NCBI RefSeq assembly: GCF_000422245.1
Contig: NZ_ATHI01000001.1
Span: forward strand, 124,001 to 188,000
Length of the DNA stretch: 64,000 bases
Origin: Alkalidesulfovibrio alkalitolerans DSM 16529
Lineage (GTDB): Bacteria > Desulfobacterota > Desulfovibrionia > Desulfovibrionales > Desulfovibrionaceae
Direction of reading: 5' to 3'
Position numbers and translations under genes: made by a program. The notes under the pieces are model-generated. The model worked only from the letters and a program-made list of their open reading frames with translations, was not told where the DNA came from and did not search any database. Each line of letters begins with the position of its first letter. Position 1 is the stretch's first letter. This document shows, piece after piece, positions 19,444-28,035 of this stretch.

Positions 19444-19509
19444 CGAATGCAAAATAAATTAACCTATTGCGCATTCTGTGCGCTGACTGATATTGAAAAG
19501 GGGAAGTGA

Positions 19510-20334
19510 ATGGCGCGGCATGACATCGGATTCGGGGCCGTATCCCTGGAGGAACCTTTTTTCCCGTATGGCGAGATGGGCGACGAACTGTTCGCGGAAC
19601 GATTCCAGCGTCTGATGCAGGCCGTGGAGGCCGGGTCGGCGGCGGAACTGGCCAAGACCCTGGGTATCAAACACCAGGCGGTGTCGGCCGCGCGCAAGCG
19701 CCGTCAGGTGCCGCTCAATTGGCTGCTTCTGGTCTCGGAGGGGCGAGGCGTGTCGCTGGATTGGCTGTTCTATGGCCTGGGCGAGATGCGGCTGCCCGAC
19801 GAGAAGAGCCCTCCGCCGCCGACGATCGTCAGTCTGGATGGATATGCGCGGCCGCTCGGTGAGAGGACTGCCAGCCGCGAGCCTCCGGCCGACGACGGCT
19901 TCGCGCCGAAAGCGGTATACGAGGCGGGCCAACTCGTGGTGTTGCCGCGCGTTTTGCCCCGTCTGCATCCTGGCTCGGCGCTCCTCGAAAAGGATGAAAG
20001 CCAGCCCGGCGTGGCTTTTCAGCATTTCTGGCTTACGGCCAGGGGGCAGGTGCGCGGCATGGTGGTCATGGAGATGCAAGGGACGCACATGGAGCCAACC
20101 ATCGCCCACAAGAGCCTGCTTCTCCTCGACCGCTCGCGGACCGAGGTCGTGCCCGGCGGTATCTATGCCCTGGCCATCGGCGCGGAAGTCGTGATCAAGC
20201 GCCTCGATCGCCTGCCCGGCAGTCTGGTCCTGGCTTCGGACAATCCGTCCGTGCCTCCGCGCGAGGTGCCCTGGCCCGCCGCAGAGCCGATGGTGCTGGC
20301 GCGGGTGCTGTGGGCCGCGCGTGACCTGGGCTGA
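19510..20334 (+). CDS. Phage CI-type repressor with S24-like domain (degenerate protease), copy C
   Basis: A 274-aa regulator, longer than copies A and B because of an extended N terminus and a Pro-rich linker. The N-terminal helix-turn-helix is SAAELAKTLGIKHQAVSAARKRR (about 43-65). The S24-like domain has GTHMEPTI: His193 replaces the nucleophilic Ser, while Lys230 (VVIKRL) is kept. Self-cleavage is not expected. A GGGGAAG ribosome-binding site precedes the ATG. It is followed 89 bp later by rnc on the same strand; co-transcription is possible but not evident. Confidence 0.88.
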   Translation: MARHDIGFGAVSLEEPFFPYGEMGDELFAERFQRLMQAVEAGSAAELAKTLGIKHQAVSAARKRRQVPLNWLLLVSEGRGVSLDWLFYGLGEMRLPDEKSPPPPTIVSLDGYARPLGERTASREPPADDGFAPKAVYEAGQLVVLPRVLPRLHPGSALLEKDESQPGVAFQHFWLTARGQVRGMVVMEMQGTHMEPTIAHKSLLLLDRSRTEVVPGGIYALAIGAEVVIKRLDRLPGSLVLASDNPSVPPREVPWPAAEPMVLARVLWAARDLG

Positions 20335-20423
20335 GAAGCGCGTGAAGTCGTCGACAACCGCCGGGATTGTTGCCAGAAGGGGAAAAATCGGCGACAAGGC
20401 TGTGGCTTCACGAGGTGAGCCCC

Positions 20424-21161
20424 ATGTCCGAGACAGCCGAACAGACACAGCGCCCCCAAACGTCCCTCAGCACGCTCGAAAGCGTTCTGGGACACTCATT
20501 CGCCCGGCGCGAGCTTCTCGTGCTCGCCCTGACCCACTCCTCCCACGTCAACGAGAACGGCGGCCAGGCCGAGAGCAATGAGCGCCTTGAATTTCTGGGC
20601 GACGCGGTGGTGGAACTGGTCGTTTCCGACGAGTTGTTCAGGCGCTTCCCCGTGGAGCGCGAGGGCGAACTGACGCGGCTGCGGGCGCGAATGGTGCGCG
20701 AGCAGAGTCTGGCCGAGGTGGCACGCGAACTGGGATTGCCCGCGCATATCCTGCTCGGCAGGGGAGAAGAGGCGCAAGGGGGCAGGCAGCGCGACGCGCT
20801 CTTGGCCGACGCCCTGGAGGCAGTCATCGGCGCCGTCTACATGGACGGCGGGTTCGCCGCCGCGATGCGCTGCGTGCATCGCATAATGGCCGAGCACTGG
20901 CCCGAAAGCCCCGACCTGCCGAAAGTCAAGGATCCCAAGACCCGCCTGCAGGAAGTCACGCAACAACTCTTCAAGGCCCGCCCCGAGTACGCGCCGGCCG
21001 GGATGCACGGCCCCGACCACGCCAAGATCTACGAGATTGTCGTCCGGCTGCCCGACGGCCGCGAGTTCCGAGCCCAGGGCGCGAGCAAGAAAAAGGCGGA
21101 GCAAGGCGCCGCCGAACAGGCGCTTGACGCCCTCGTCCCCGCGAACAACGATCGATCCTGA
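20424..21161 (+). CDS. rnc: Ribonuclease III
   Basis: A 245-aa double-strand-specific endoribonuclease that processes rRNA and mRNAs. The signature NERLEFLGDAV is at 52-62 and the second acidic cluster in DALEAVIGAVYMDGG; the C-terminal double-stranded-RNA-binding domain starts at KTRLQEVTQQLFKARPEY and ends with ASKKKAEQGAAEQALDAL. The ATG at 20424 follows GAGGTGAG; an upstream in-frame ATG at 20367 would add 19 residues without family similarity. No era or recO follows; a palindromic repeat separates it from the convergent flagellin gene. Confidence 0.96.
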   Translation: MSETAEQTQRPQTSLSTLESVLGHSFARRELLVLALTHSSHVNENGGQAESNERLEFLGDAVVELVVSDELFRRFPVEREGELTRLRARMVREQSLAEVARELGLPAHILLGRGEEAQGGRQRDALLADALEAVIGAVYMDGGFAAAMRCVHRIMAEHWPESPDLPKVKDPKTRLQEVTQQLFKARPEYAPAGMHGPDHAKIYEIVVRLPDGREFRAQGASKKKAEQGAAEQALDALVPANNDRS

Positions 21162-21243
21162 AAAGCGAAAAGACTGCTCGCGCAACGCGGCAAAGGACAC
21201 GTTTCCCCAATCTTGCTGCGTGGGATTTTCATGCCTCGCCCCG

Positions 21244-21368
21244 CAGGCCGCTCAAAAGGTGGTAGATGCAAGGCGCAAGAAAACGCCGGGCCCGACGTGT
21301 ATAAAGATATACACGAGGGGTCGGCGCTTTCGCGGCAACGCGGCAGATGGCGTCTTTTAAGCGGCCTG
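21244..21368. repeat. Dispersed palindromic element, copy 3
   Basis: 125 bp in the orientation opposite to copies 1, 2 and 4, starting CAGGCCGCTCAAAAGG and ending GCGGCCTG. Shared blocks include AGATGCAAGGCGCAAGAAAA, CGCGGCAACGCGGCAGATGG. It lies between convergent rnc and flagellin genes. Confidence 0.88.
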
Positions 21369-21460
21369 AAAAGGCCGGACCGCCTCGCTTGAGAACGGCC
21401 CGGCCGCGTGATGGCGCGTCCCCCGGGGATGAGGTTGTCGCCTCTCGTCGCCGTGCATGG

Positions 21461-21484
21461 AGGAGGCTCCGCGCGGAGCCTCCT
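21461..21484. terminator. Perfect 24-bp palindrome downstream of flagellin
   Basis: A perfect inverted repeat of AGGAGGCTCCGC with no loop bases lies 26 bp after the flagellin stop codon (minus strand). It has no U tract but is placed as a transcript-end hairpin would be. Confidence 0.5.
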
Positions 21485-21509
21485 GAAATGCATCTCCTTA
21501 AGCGCCGGT

Positions 21510-22412
21510 CTAGCCGCCGCCGATGAGCTGCATGGCCATCCTGGGCAGGCTGTTGGCCTGCGCGAGCATGGCCACGGCCGCCTGCGAAAGGATCTGCTGG
21601 CGCACGAATTCGGTCATCTCGGTGGCCACGTCCACGTCGGAGATGCGCGATTCCGAGGCTTGCAGGTTCTCGGCCTGGATCTGCAGGTTGGTGATGGTGT
21701 TCTCCAGCCGGTTCTGCATGGAGCCGAGGTTGGCGCGGATCTTGTCCTTGGAGATGATGGCCTGCTGGATCTGGGCCAGGGCCTGCTGGGCCATCGCCTG
21801 CGTGGAGATGGACCGGCCCGCGCCGTTCGCGCCGCCGCCGGACATGAGGCCGACGCCCAGGGCCGAGGCGGTCGAGTTGCCGATCTGGATGTAGTAGTAG
21901 TCCGAGGACGAGTCGTTGCCGGTGCCGAAGTGGATCTTGATCTTGCCGGTGGAAACGAGGCCGGTGCCGTCGTGCTCCTCGGCGCTCAACTGTCCGTTCA
22001 GCAGATAGATGCCGTTGAAGTCCGTGGCGTTGGCGATGCGCTGGATTTCCGAGGCCATGGCCTGGTACTCGGAGTCGATGATGAGACGCTGATCCGAGTT
22101 GTAGGTGCCCGTGGCCGCCTGCTCTGCGAGCTCCTTCATGCGGATCAGTTTTTCGTCGATGACGCCGAGCGCGCCGTCCGCGGTCTGGATCATGGAAATC
22201 GCGTCCATGGCGTTGCGCACGCCCTGGTTGATGGTGGCGATGTCCGCGCGCATGAGTTCGCGGATCGCAAGGCCAGCCGCGTCGTCGGCCGCCGTGCCGA
22301 TGCGCAGGCCCGAAGACAGCCGCCTGACCGAGACGCCGAGGTTGCCGTACGCCGAGTTCAGGTTTCGGGCAGCGTTCATGGACATTAAGTTATGGTTGAT
22401 GACGAGAGACAT
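21510..22412 (-). CDS. fliC: Flagellin
   Basis: A 300-aa flagellar filament protein. The conserved D0/D1 ends are intact: MSLVINHNLMSMNAARNLN and the SSGLRIGTAADDAAGLAI block at the N terminus, and VATEMTEFVRQQILSQAAVAMLAQAN plus a hydrophobic end at the C terminus. The variable centre is short, as in small flagellins. The ATG at 22412 has an AAGGAGG site. A sigma-54-type promoter lies about 55-70 bp upstream of the start codon. flaG is divergent across the 324-bp intergenic region. The symbol follows the usual name; paralogues may exist elsewhere. Confidence 0.96.
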   Translation of the reverse strand: MSLVINHNLMSMNAARNLNSAYGNLGVSVRRLSSGLRIGTAADDAAGLAIRELMRADIATINQGVRNAMDAISMIQTADGALGVIDEKLIRMKELAEQAATGTYNSDQRLIIDSEYQAMASEIQRIANATDFNGIYLLNGQLSAEEHDGTGLVSTGKIKIHFGTGNDSSSDYYYIQIGNSTASALGVGLMSGGGANGAGRSISTQAMAQQALAQIQQAIISKDKIRANLGSMQNRLENTITNLQIQAENLQASESRISDVDVATEMTEFVRQQILSQAAVAMLAQANSLPRMAMQLIGGG

Positions 22413-22466
22413 TGTAGAAACCTCCTTGTCTACATCCTGCCGTTCCTTGGGGTTTGCCGAGCGCAA

Positions 22467-22483
22467 AGCAACCACGGTGCCAA
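22467..22483 (-). promoter_or_regulatory. Sigma-54 promoter of the flagellin gene
   Basis: Read on the minus strand the sequence is TTGGCACCGTGGTTGCT, i.e. TGGCAC-N5-TTGC with the invariant GG and GC at -24 and -12. Transcription should start near 22455, giving a leader of about 45 nt that contains the AAGGAGG site. An RpoN-dependent activator of the FlrC/FlgR type would be required. Confidence 0.8.
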
Positions 22484-22621
22484 ATGTTTTTTTTCAAAGC
22501 ATGTCGGCGGGATATGTTTTCAAAAAAGGTTCTGCGGCATTTTTTTCCCGGCTAAAGGAGCCCTCGGTGCGAGGCTGGTCAGGCTTTTGACCGGCCCTGA
22601 GGCGGAAAAAATGGGGCGGCC

Positions 22622-22649
22622 TAAAGTCCGGGAGGCGGTTGACCGATAT
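22622..22649 (+). promoter_or_regulatory. Possible sigma-28 promoter for flaG
   Basis: TAAAG at 22622 and ACCGATAT at 22642-22649 are separated by about 16 bp after TAAA, close to the FliA consensus TAAA-N15-GCCGATAA (6 of 8 bases in the -10). It points towards flaG, about 80 bp downstream. Confidence 0.55.
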
Positions 22650-22736
22650 CAATGACGGAAGGGGTGAAAAGTGGCCGGCAAGGGGGCGCCAGACTGCTGA
22701 CGAACTCCGTTTTCGAGGGACTCCATGGAGGGAGCC

Positions 22737-23111
22737 ATGCACATCGAACACATCACCACGCAGCTCGCGTCGCTCGCCGAGGGACGCGTTCGCAAGGACA
22801 CCGGTGGCGCGCGTCAAGGGGGCGGTGAGCCGGTCGATCTGGTTGAGCGAGCATTTGAGCGCAAAACCGACGACAGCCTGCGCAAGGACAAGGAAATTCT
22901 GGACGCGGCCGGAAAGAAGCTCGAAGAGGCGCTGGCCGAGCGCGGCCTGAAGCTCAAATATCACGTGGACGAGGCGTCGGACACCGTGCAGGTGGAGATT
23001 GTGGATCCCGAATCGGGCAAGGTCGTCCGCAAGCTGCCGCCCGACGATATCCTGAAGTTGGCGCGTTCCGTGCGCGAGATGGCCAGGGGCTTTCTCGACA
23101 AAATGTCCTGA
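22737..23111 (+). CDS. flaG: FlaG family protein
   Basis: A 124-aa protein whose C-terminal half matches FlaG (LKLKYHVDEASDTVQVEIVDPESGKVVRKLPPDDIL); the N-terminal half is charged and probably disordered. FlaG is thought to influence flagellar filament length or cap assembly; its mechanism is unsettled. I take the ATG at 22737 because GGAGGG lies just upstream; another ATG 12 bp earlier lacks a site. It is divergent from flagellin, as expected of a linked flagellar locus. Confidence 0.9.
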   Translation: MHIEHITTQLASLAEGRVRKDTGGARQGGGEPVDLVERAFERKTDDSLRKDKEILDAAGKKLEEALAERGLKLKYHVDEASDTVQVEIVDPESGKVVRKLPPDDILKLARSVREMARGFLDKMS

Positions 23112-23235
23112 CAGGCCGCTGAAAAGGCGGCATCTGCGGCGTTGCTTCGAGCCGGTCAAACCCTCGCGTATCGGGAATACGCGTCGGCCTTGACCGGCTC
23201 TCGCGCCTTGCGTCTGCCACCTTTTCAGCGGCCTG
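23112..23235. repeat. Dispersed palindromic element, copy 4
   Basis: 124 bp beginning one base after the flaG stop codon, CAGGCCGCTGAAAAGG, and ending TTTTCAGCGGCCTG. The outer 14-16 bp are near-perfect inverted repeats, and the inner pair GAGCCGGTCAA / TTGACCGGCTC is perfect. It lies between convergent flaG and tmk. Confidence 0.9.
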
Positions 23236-23356
23236 TGGCATGAAGCGTAAGCGGTCTGCAAGATCGAGTTCGCCGCCTGTCCGGGGCTAAGCGTGCTGCG
23301 CGCCGCGCGGTCAGGCGCGTGGTGAAGGGAAACGGGAGCCTCTCGGCCGCCTTGGC

Positions 23357-24016
23357 TTACATTCTCAGCCCGGGCTGTTCTTTTTCGTCCAGGGCCGCAG
23401 CCACGAGTTCGCGCACCCGCGCATGCACCACTTCCGGACTCGCCGAGGCGTCCACCACCCGGAAGCGCTCCGGGTGCAGCGCGGCCCAGGTCAGATAGCC
23501 CTCGCGCACCCGGGCGTGAAACTCCATATGCTCCGCCTCGAACCGGCCCTCGGATGCGTGCGTGCCCTCGGCGATGTTGCGCGCCAGGGCGCGGCGGAGC
23601 CCCTCCTCCGGCTCGATGTCCAAGAGGATCGTCAGGTCCGGCCATAGTCCGTCCACGGCCACCTCGTTCAGGCCGTGCAACGTCTTCGGATCGAGCCCCC
23701 GACCGTATCCCTGATAGACAACCGTCGAGTCGGCGAAACGGTCGCTGAGCACGTCGTGTCCGGCCAAAAGGGCCGGGCGGATGACCGTGGCCACATGCTG
23801 GGCGCGGTCGGCCAGGTAGAGGAACAACTCGGCCTGGCCAGTCAGGTCGCTGCTCTCCATGGAGAGCAGGATGCGGCGAAGCTCCCTGCCCAGGCGCGAG
23901 CCGCCCGGCTCGCGGGTGATCTCGGTGGCGCGCCCCTGTTCGCGCAGCCAGGCGTCGAGCAGCCCGATCTGCGTGGACTTGCCCGTGCCTTCTATGCCTT
24001 CAAAGGTAACAAACAT
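23357..24016 (-). CDS. tmk: Thymidylate kinase
   Basis: A 219-aa enzyme phosphorylating dTMP to dTDP. The P-loop [11 protein letters not shown] is at 4-14, the [16 protein letters not shown] motif carries the substrate-binding Asp-Arg, and TREPGG is present. The ATG at 24016 lies inside the 3' end of the upstream exoribonuclease gene (25-bp overlap), so the two are coupled. The C terminus ([11 protein letters not shown]) is normal. Confidence 0.95.
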   Translation of the reverse strand: MFVTFEGIEGTGKSTQIGLLDAWLREQGRATEITREPGGSRLGRELRRILLSMESSDLTGQAELFLYLADRAQHVATVIRPALLAGHDVLSDRFADSTVVYQGYGRGLDPKTLHGLNEVAVDGLWPDLTILLDIEPEEGLRRALARNIAEGTHASEGRFEAEHMEFHARVREGYLTWAALHPERFRVVDASASPEVVHARVRELVAAALDEKEQPGLRM

Positions 24017-25014
24017 TGGGCTGGTCCTTTCTCCGCGTTGGCGGCTTGCGGCTTGGGCGTGGGCCTGGGCCGGTAGAGGGGGCGTTCCAGGGAGCGCACG
24101 AAGGGCGACCAAGTGCCTTCCTCGGCCTCGGCGTCGAAGGCGGAGCACACCGTGCCGAGCTTTGAGTCCATCTGGTCGGCGAAGTGCAGCACCAGCGCCT
24201 CGGCGGTCTTGGGCCGCTTGGGCGAACCGTAGGCCAACTCCCCGTGGTGCGAGAGGATCATGTGCTTCAGGTGCAGGGCGAGTTTGGGCTCGAGCCTGGC
24301 CTTGCGCACGAAGGGCTCGACGACTTCCAGGCCCAGGTGGATGTGTCCGAGCAGCCTGCCCTCGTCCGTGAAGTCGCGAGCCAGGCCGGAAGAAAGTTCC
24401 CAGGCCTTGCCCAGGTCGTGGAAGGCCGCGGCCACGAGCAGGGCCTCGGCATCCAGCGCGGGATACTGCTCGGCCATGGAGCGGCAGATGCGGCACACGG
24501 CCAGGGTATGTTCCAGAAGGCCGCCCTGGTAGGCGTGGTGGATGGTCTTGGCGCCGGGCGCGGCCAGGATGCGTTCGCGGTTCGCGTCGTCGCCGAAGAC
24601 CAGCGAGCAGAGCTTGCGCCAGGGCTTGTGGCGCAGGTTGTCGCGCAAAAGCTCCTCCAACTGGCGCAAAAGCTCTTCGGGCGGGACGCTTGAGATGGGC
24701 AAAAGCGCGGCCATGGCCGCGTGGTCGAGGTCGCTGTCCACGAGCGAAAGGTCGCGGACCACCAACTGCGGCGTGTCGCGGTAGCTTTCCACCTGGGCCG
24801 AGACGCGCGCCACCTGCCCGGCCGCGAGGCTTGGCAGGCTCTGGGCCAGCGGGCTCCAGACCTTGGCGTCGATACGGCCGCTGCGGTCCGAGAGGGAAAG
24901 GCTCCAATACGGCCCGTTGCGCGAGGTTCCCTGTTTGGCCTCGGCGATGACGAAGATGTCGGCGACGGCCTGGCCCACTGCCAGATCCTGGACATAGACG
25001 GTCTTTGCGGTCAT
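23992..25014 (-). CDS. YhaM-like 3'-5' exoribonuclease with OB fold and HD domain
   Basis: A 340-aa protein with an N-terminal OB-fold nucleic-acid-binding domain ([23 protein letters not shown] through [15 protein letters not shown]) and an HD phosphohydrolase domain. Metal-binding residues are visible in [27 protein letters not shown] and the [10 protein letters not shown] segment. B. subtilis YhaM of this architecture degrades single-stranded RNA and DNA. The last 20 residues are low-complexity and overlap the tmk start. The ATG at 25014 is preferred since residues beyond it do not fit the family. Confidence 0.88.
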   Translation of the reverse strand: MTAKTVYVQDLAVGQAVADIFVIAEAKQGTSRNGPYWSLSLSDRSGRIDAKVWSPLAQSLPSLAAGQVARVSAQVESYRDTPQLVVRDLSLVDSDLDHAAMAALLPISSVPPEELLRQLEELLRDNLRHKPWRKLCSLVFGDDANRERILAAPGAKTIHHAYQGGLLEHTLAVCRICRSMAEQYPALDAEALLVAAAFHDLGKAWELSSGLARDFTDEGRLLGHIHLGLEVVEPFVRKARLEPKLALHLKHMILSHHGELAYGSPKRPKTAEALVLHFADQMDSKLGTVCSAFDAEAEEGTWSPFVRSLERPLYRPRPTPKPQAANAEKGPAQCLLPLKA

Positions 25015-25333
25015 TCGCTTGCGAAACTCCGGCGGCTGCCCTATTACCCGGAGCAGAAAATATGCAATATTTTCGTGCGCCGGGTTGCCAGTACGGCCCG
25101 CCAAGGGCGGACTGAAGCGGCGAAGCCGCGGGAGTGCAAAGTAAAAACTTTGCGCTCCCAGTAGTAATGAAGATGGTTCGCGCTGTTTGGCGCGTCACCG
25201 TGAAGTGCCTCGACCAGCGGGGATTGTCAAACCTCGAATCGCCGCGTAGGGCTGCTTCACGGCCCGCCGCATGCGGCGGGTACATGGAAGCCGGGGCCCG
25301 AAAGGGGGAAACGGCTCCAGCCAAGGACGGATC
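25015..25333. other. Hairpin-rich divergent intergenic region between the exoribonuclease and surE
   Basis: No gene is seen. Three inverted repeats are present: GCGGC-GAA-GCCGC at 25117-25129; a 13-bp stem with one mismatch around AAAA at 25130-25142/25147-25159; and a perfect 18-bp palindrome (CCCGCCGCATGCGGCGGG) at 25263-25280. Promoters for both flanking genes should lie here. Confidence 0.6.
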
Positions 25334-26095
25334 ATGCGCATTCTCTTGACCAACGACGACGGCATCCAGGCCGTGGGGCTGCGCGCCCTGTACAAGGCGT
25401 TCGCCGCCGCCGGGCACGAGGTCGTCTGCGTGGCGCCCATCTCCGAGATGTCGGCCGTGGGGCACGCCGTGACCCTTTCAAGCCCCCTGCGGGTGAAAAA
25501 CTTCAAGGAAAACGGCTTTCGCGGCTACGGCATCTCCGGCACCCCGGCCGACTGCGTGAAGATCGGCCTGAGCGCCATCATGGACGCTGTGCCCGACCTC
25601 GTGGTCTCGGGCATCAACGCGGGCGGCAACTGCGGGGTGGACATCCTGTACTCGGGCACGGTCTCGGCCGCCACCGAGGGCGCGCTGACCGGCATCCCCT
25701 CCATGGCCGTGTCCTACGACAACTTCAACCCCTTCGACCTCTCGGCCCAGGCCGCCTGGGTGGCGGATTTCGCCGCCGAGTTGGACTGGGATCGCGTGCG
25801 CCGGGGCTGCGTCCTGAACCTCAACTTCCCGGCCTGCCCCCTGGCCGAGGCCAAGGGCCTGCGCATCTGCCGCCACACGCGGGCGGCCTACCGGGACTTC
25901 TACGACCGCCGCACCGACCCGCGCGGCCGGGAATACTTCTGGCTCGACGGAGTCATCCCGCCCGAGCAGCTTTCGGCCGACACGGACCGGGCGCTGCTCA
26001 GCGAGGGCTACATCACCCTAACTCCCCTGCGCTTCGACTTCACGGACTACGAGGTACTGGACGCGCTCAAGGATGCCGCTGGGGACGACTCGTGA
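25334..26095 (+). CDS. surE: 5'/3'-nucleotidase SurE
   Basis: A 253-aa survival-protein-E phosphatase that dephosphorylates nucleoside monophosphates (and short polyphosphate in some species). Metal-binding residues are in [15 protein letters not shown] (Asp8, Asp9), the Ser of [11 protein letters not shown] and Asn in [16 protein letters not shown] precedes the ATG; upstream in-frame codons are not conserved. The stop overlaps a possible GTG of the following lipoprotein gene, and the two are likely one operon. Confidence 0.95.
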   Translation: MRILLTNDDGIQAVGLRALYKAFAAAGHEVVCVAPISEMSAVGHAVTLSSPLRVKNFKENGFRGYGISGTPADCVKIGLSAIMDAVPDLVVSGINAGGNCGVDILYSGTVSAATEGALTGIPSMAVSYDNFNPFDLSAQAAWVADFAAELDWDRVRRGCVLNLNFPACPLAEAKGLRICRHTRAAYRDFYDRRTDPRGREYFWLDGVIPPEQLSADTDRALLSEGYITLTPLRFDFTDYEVLDALKDAAGDDS

Positions 26096-26103
26096 GGAAT
26101 CAT

Positions 26104-26652
26104 ATGCGCACATTGGCGATGCTTATCGTTTGTCTGGCCGCCTTCGGCCTTGCCGCCTGCACCGAGTCCGCGCCGCGCGTGGGCGTGGTGGACGCGGAGA
26201 TCGTGCTTTCCGAGTGCCAGGCAGGCAAGGACGGCATGGATTACCTGCGCTCCCTGAGCGAGGAACTGGGCGAGAAGTTGAAGAAGCTCGACGCCGAGTT
26301 GGACGAGAACGCGGCTCAGGACAAGCTGGAGGCCTACCAGCAGGTGCTGGCCCAGGCGCGCATGCAGCTCAACACCGAGCAGGGCCGCATCATGGGCCTG
26401 ATCCAGACCGGCTTCGACGAGGCCGTGGAGGAATACCGCGCCAAGAACAAGCTCGACGTGGTGCTTTTGCGCGAGCAGACCCTGGCCATCTCCCCGGCCG
26501 TGGACGGCACCAAGGCCGTGCTCGCGCTGCTTGACGCCAAGAAGATCGTGGTGGCTCCGGCCGCGCCTGAGGTTCCGGCTGCGCCCGAGGCTCCGGCCGA
26601 GACTCCGGCCGTCCCGGCTCCGGGCGAGACGCCCGCGCCCCCGGCGCAGTAA
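26104..26652 (+). CDS. OmpH/Skp-like lipoprotein
   Basis: A 182-aa protein with a signal peptide and lipobox (LAAFGLAAC, Cys19), followed by VGVVDAEIVLSECQAG, a typical Skp/OmpH start, a long coiled-coil of about 100 residues and a C-terminal Pro/Ala-rich tail. Skp is a periplasmic chaperone for outer-membrane proteins. This lipid-anchored version could tether a similar function to a membrane. The ATG at 26104 follows GAGGA. It lies 8 bp after surE. Confidence 0.85.
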   Translation: MRTLAMLIVCLAAFGLAACTESAPRVGVVDAEIVLSECQAGKDGMDYLRSLSEELGEKLKKLDAELDENAAQDKLEAYQQVLAQARMQLNTEQGRIMGLIQTGFDEAVEEYRAKNKLDVVLLREQTLAISPAVDGTKAVLALLDAKKIVVAPAAPEVPAAPEAPAETPAVPAPGETPAPPAQ

Positions 26653-26655
26653 GCG

Positions 26656-26781
26656 CAGACCGCCCCAAAACGCCACCCGTGGCGTTGTTTCGAGAGCCGG
26701 TCAAATCCTCACGCCGCAGTATGCGCGAGGGTTTGATCGGCTCTCGCGCGTTGCGTCCGGCGCGTTGCGAACGGCCTTCTG
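26656..26781. repeat. Dispersed palindromic element, copy 5 (divergent)
   Basis: About 126 bp sharing GGCGTTGTTTCGAGAGCCGGTCAA, GCGAGGGTTTGATCGGCTCTCGCGC and the general layout with the others, but with more differences at its ends. An adjacent small palindrome CTGAACGGTCCGTTCAG follows at 26779-26795. It lies between two convergent lipoprotein genes. Confidence 0.7.
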
Positions 26782-26804
26782 AACGGTCCGTTCAGGCCGG
26801 GCTG

Positions 26805-27050
26805 CTAGTCGGCGCGTTCCTGGATGACCTGCACGTCCTCGCGCTTGATGGTCACCTTGCGGCCGTCGAGATCCTTGTAGGTGTAAGTCTGCGAGGTCTC
26901 GTCGAAGCGCGGCTCGCCCACGGCGTCGCGGGTCGTGCCGTCCGTGGTGGTGATGGTGTAGTGGCGGGAGCCGCAGGCCGTGAGGGTCAGGGCGGCAAGG
27001 CACAGGACGACGAGCGCGACGCGGTGAAGCCCAGAAAGCATGGAACGCAT
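26805..27050 (-). CDS. Small lipoprotein of the YgdI/YgdR (DUF903) type
   Basis: An 81-aa protein with a signal peptide and lipobox (LAALTLTAC, Cys26) and a short SH3-like domain, HYTITTTDGTTRDAVGEPRFDETSQTY then YKDLDGRKVTIKREDVQVIQER, as in the YgdI/YgdR family. Function is unknown; these are small periplasm-facing lipoproteins. The ATG at 27050 has a TAAGGAG site. Its promoter region lies before the prophage start. Confidence 0.85.
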   Translation of the reverse strand: MRSMLSGLHRVALVVLCLAALTLTACGSRHYTITTTDGTTRDAVGEPRFDETSQTYTYKDLDGRKVTIKREDVQVIQERAD

Positions 27051-27546
27051 GGCGGACTCCTTATAACGATTTTCTTTGCCCAATAGCACCACCCGACAGG
27101 TCGCGGCAAGGCGTGCGGCGCGAAGGGTGGCGGAGTTTTCATGGCCTGCGGGGGATTTTTTTCCGGCCCTTGGCCGTGCCGCGTCGTCTCCTATTTTGTC
27201 CATCATCCTGAAATAACGTCAATTCTATTTTCAGGCGGCAGGCCACCTGACAGGCCGCGTCGCCAATCCGCCGGAATGACGGGCGATCGGACGCGGGCGT
27301 CGGACTGCTCGCGTTGACGAGTTTTTCGCCCTGCATCTGTCTATCATCACTGCATTTTTTACTTCCGCCGCGCCGGACGCCAAAGGCGTCAACAGCTCAT
27401 TCGCGCCCTGACGCGAACCGGACGCGCCCGGCCGCGCCCGCGCGAAAAACCATCCCCTAGACTCCGCCTCGAACACGGAAACGGCCCCCTGCCCGACGCA
27501 TCCGCGCGGCCGCACGGGAGCCGCAAACCCGCACGAGGAGCGGAGC
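27051..27546. other. Intergenic region at the left edge of the phage module
   Basis: About 500 bp without a recognisable gene. It must hold the promoter of the small lipoprotein (minus) and that of the phage structural operon (plus). A TTGACG at 27314 is a possible -35 but no good -10 is at the right spacing. I see no integrase, tRNA or clear attachment core. Confidence 0.45.
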
Positions 27547-28035
27547 ATGGACCCAATCACCATCATCGCGGGCGTGGCCTCGGTCGTGCCGACCATCGCC
27601 CGCTGGATCGGCGGCGACAAGTCGAAGACCGCCGAAGTGGCGCAAAAGGCCGCCGACGTGGCCATGCGCGTCACCGGCGCGAGCGACCCGGCCACGGCCA
27701 TCGAGCAGCTCAAGATCAACAAGAAGTTCGCCCTGGAGTTCGAGAAGCTCTGGGCGGGCGTGGACATGGGGCTGCAGGAGAGCCTGACCCGCCGCCACGA
27801 GGCGGACATGTCCTCGGACTCCTGGCTCTCCAAGAACGTGCGGCCCCTGTGCCTGCTGGGCCTCACGGCCGCGGTCGTCGGCGGGGTCTTCACGTCCGTG
27901 GACGAGGGCAAGCTGCGCGCCCTGACCGAGCTCGGGCTCTACGTCTTCGGCTACTACTTCATCGGCCGCAGTGCCTTCGACAAGGGCGCGGTGCGCCTCG
28001 ACCTCTCGCGCGAGGGCGGGGGGGCCGTCCGATGA
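27547..28035 (+). CDS. Phage holin (three-transmembrane, GTA-holin-like)
   Basis: A 162-aa protein with an N-terminal hydrophobic helix (PITIIAGVASVVPTIARWIGG), an amphipathic middle and two C-terminal membrane helices (LCLLGLTAAVVGGVFT and LYVFGYYFIGRSAFD), the layout of the 3TM holins associated with gene-transfer-agent release. A GAGGAGCGGAGC leader precedes the ATG. It heads the plus-strand phage operon, and its stop overlaps the next start (ATGA). Confidence 0.8.
   Translation: MDPITIIAGVASVVPTIARWIGGDKSKTAEVAQKAADVAMRVTGASDPATAIEQLKINKKFALEFEKLWAGVDMGLQESLTRRHEADMSSDSWLSKNVRPLCLLGLTAAVVGGVFTSVDEGKLRALTELGLYVFGYYFIGRSAFDKGAVRLDLSREGGGAVR

Noticed and set aside
22494-23645. A 383-codon minus-strand frame across flaG and the repeat
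   Set aside because: It runs through a palindromic repeat and opposite flaG and tmk, with no recognisable motif.
27314-27345. A consensus promoter for the phage operon
   Set aside because: A TTGACG is present, but no -10 at 16-18 bp; TATCAT is about 22 bp away.
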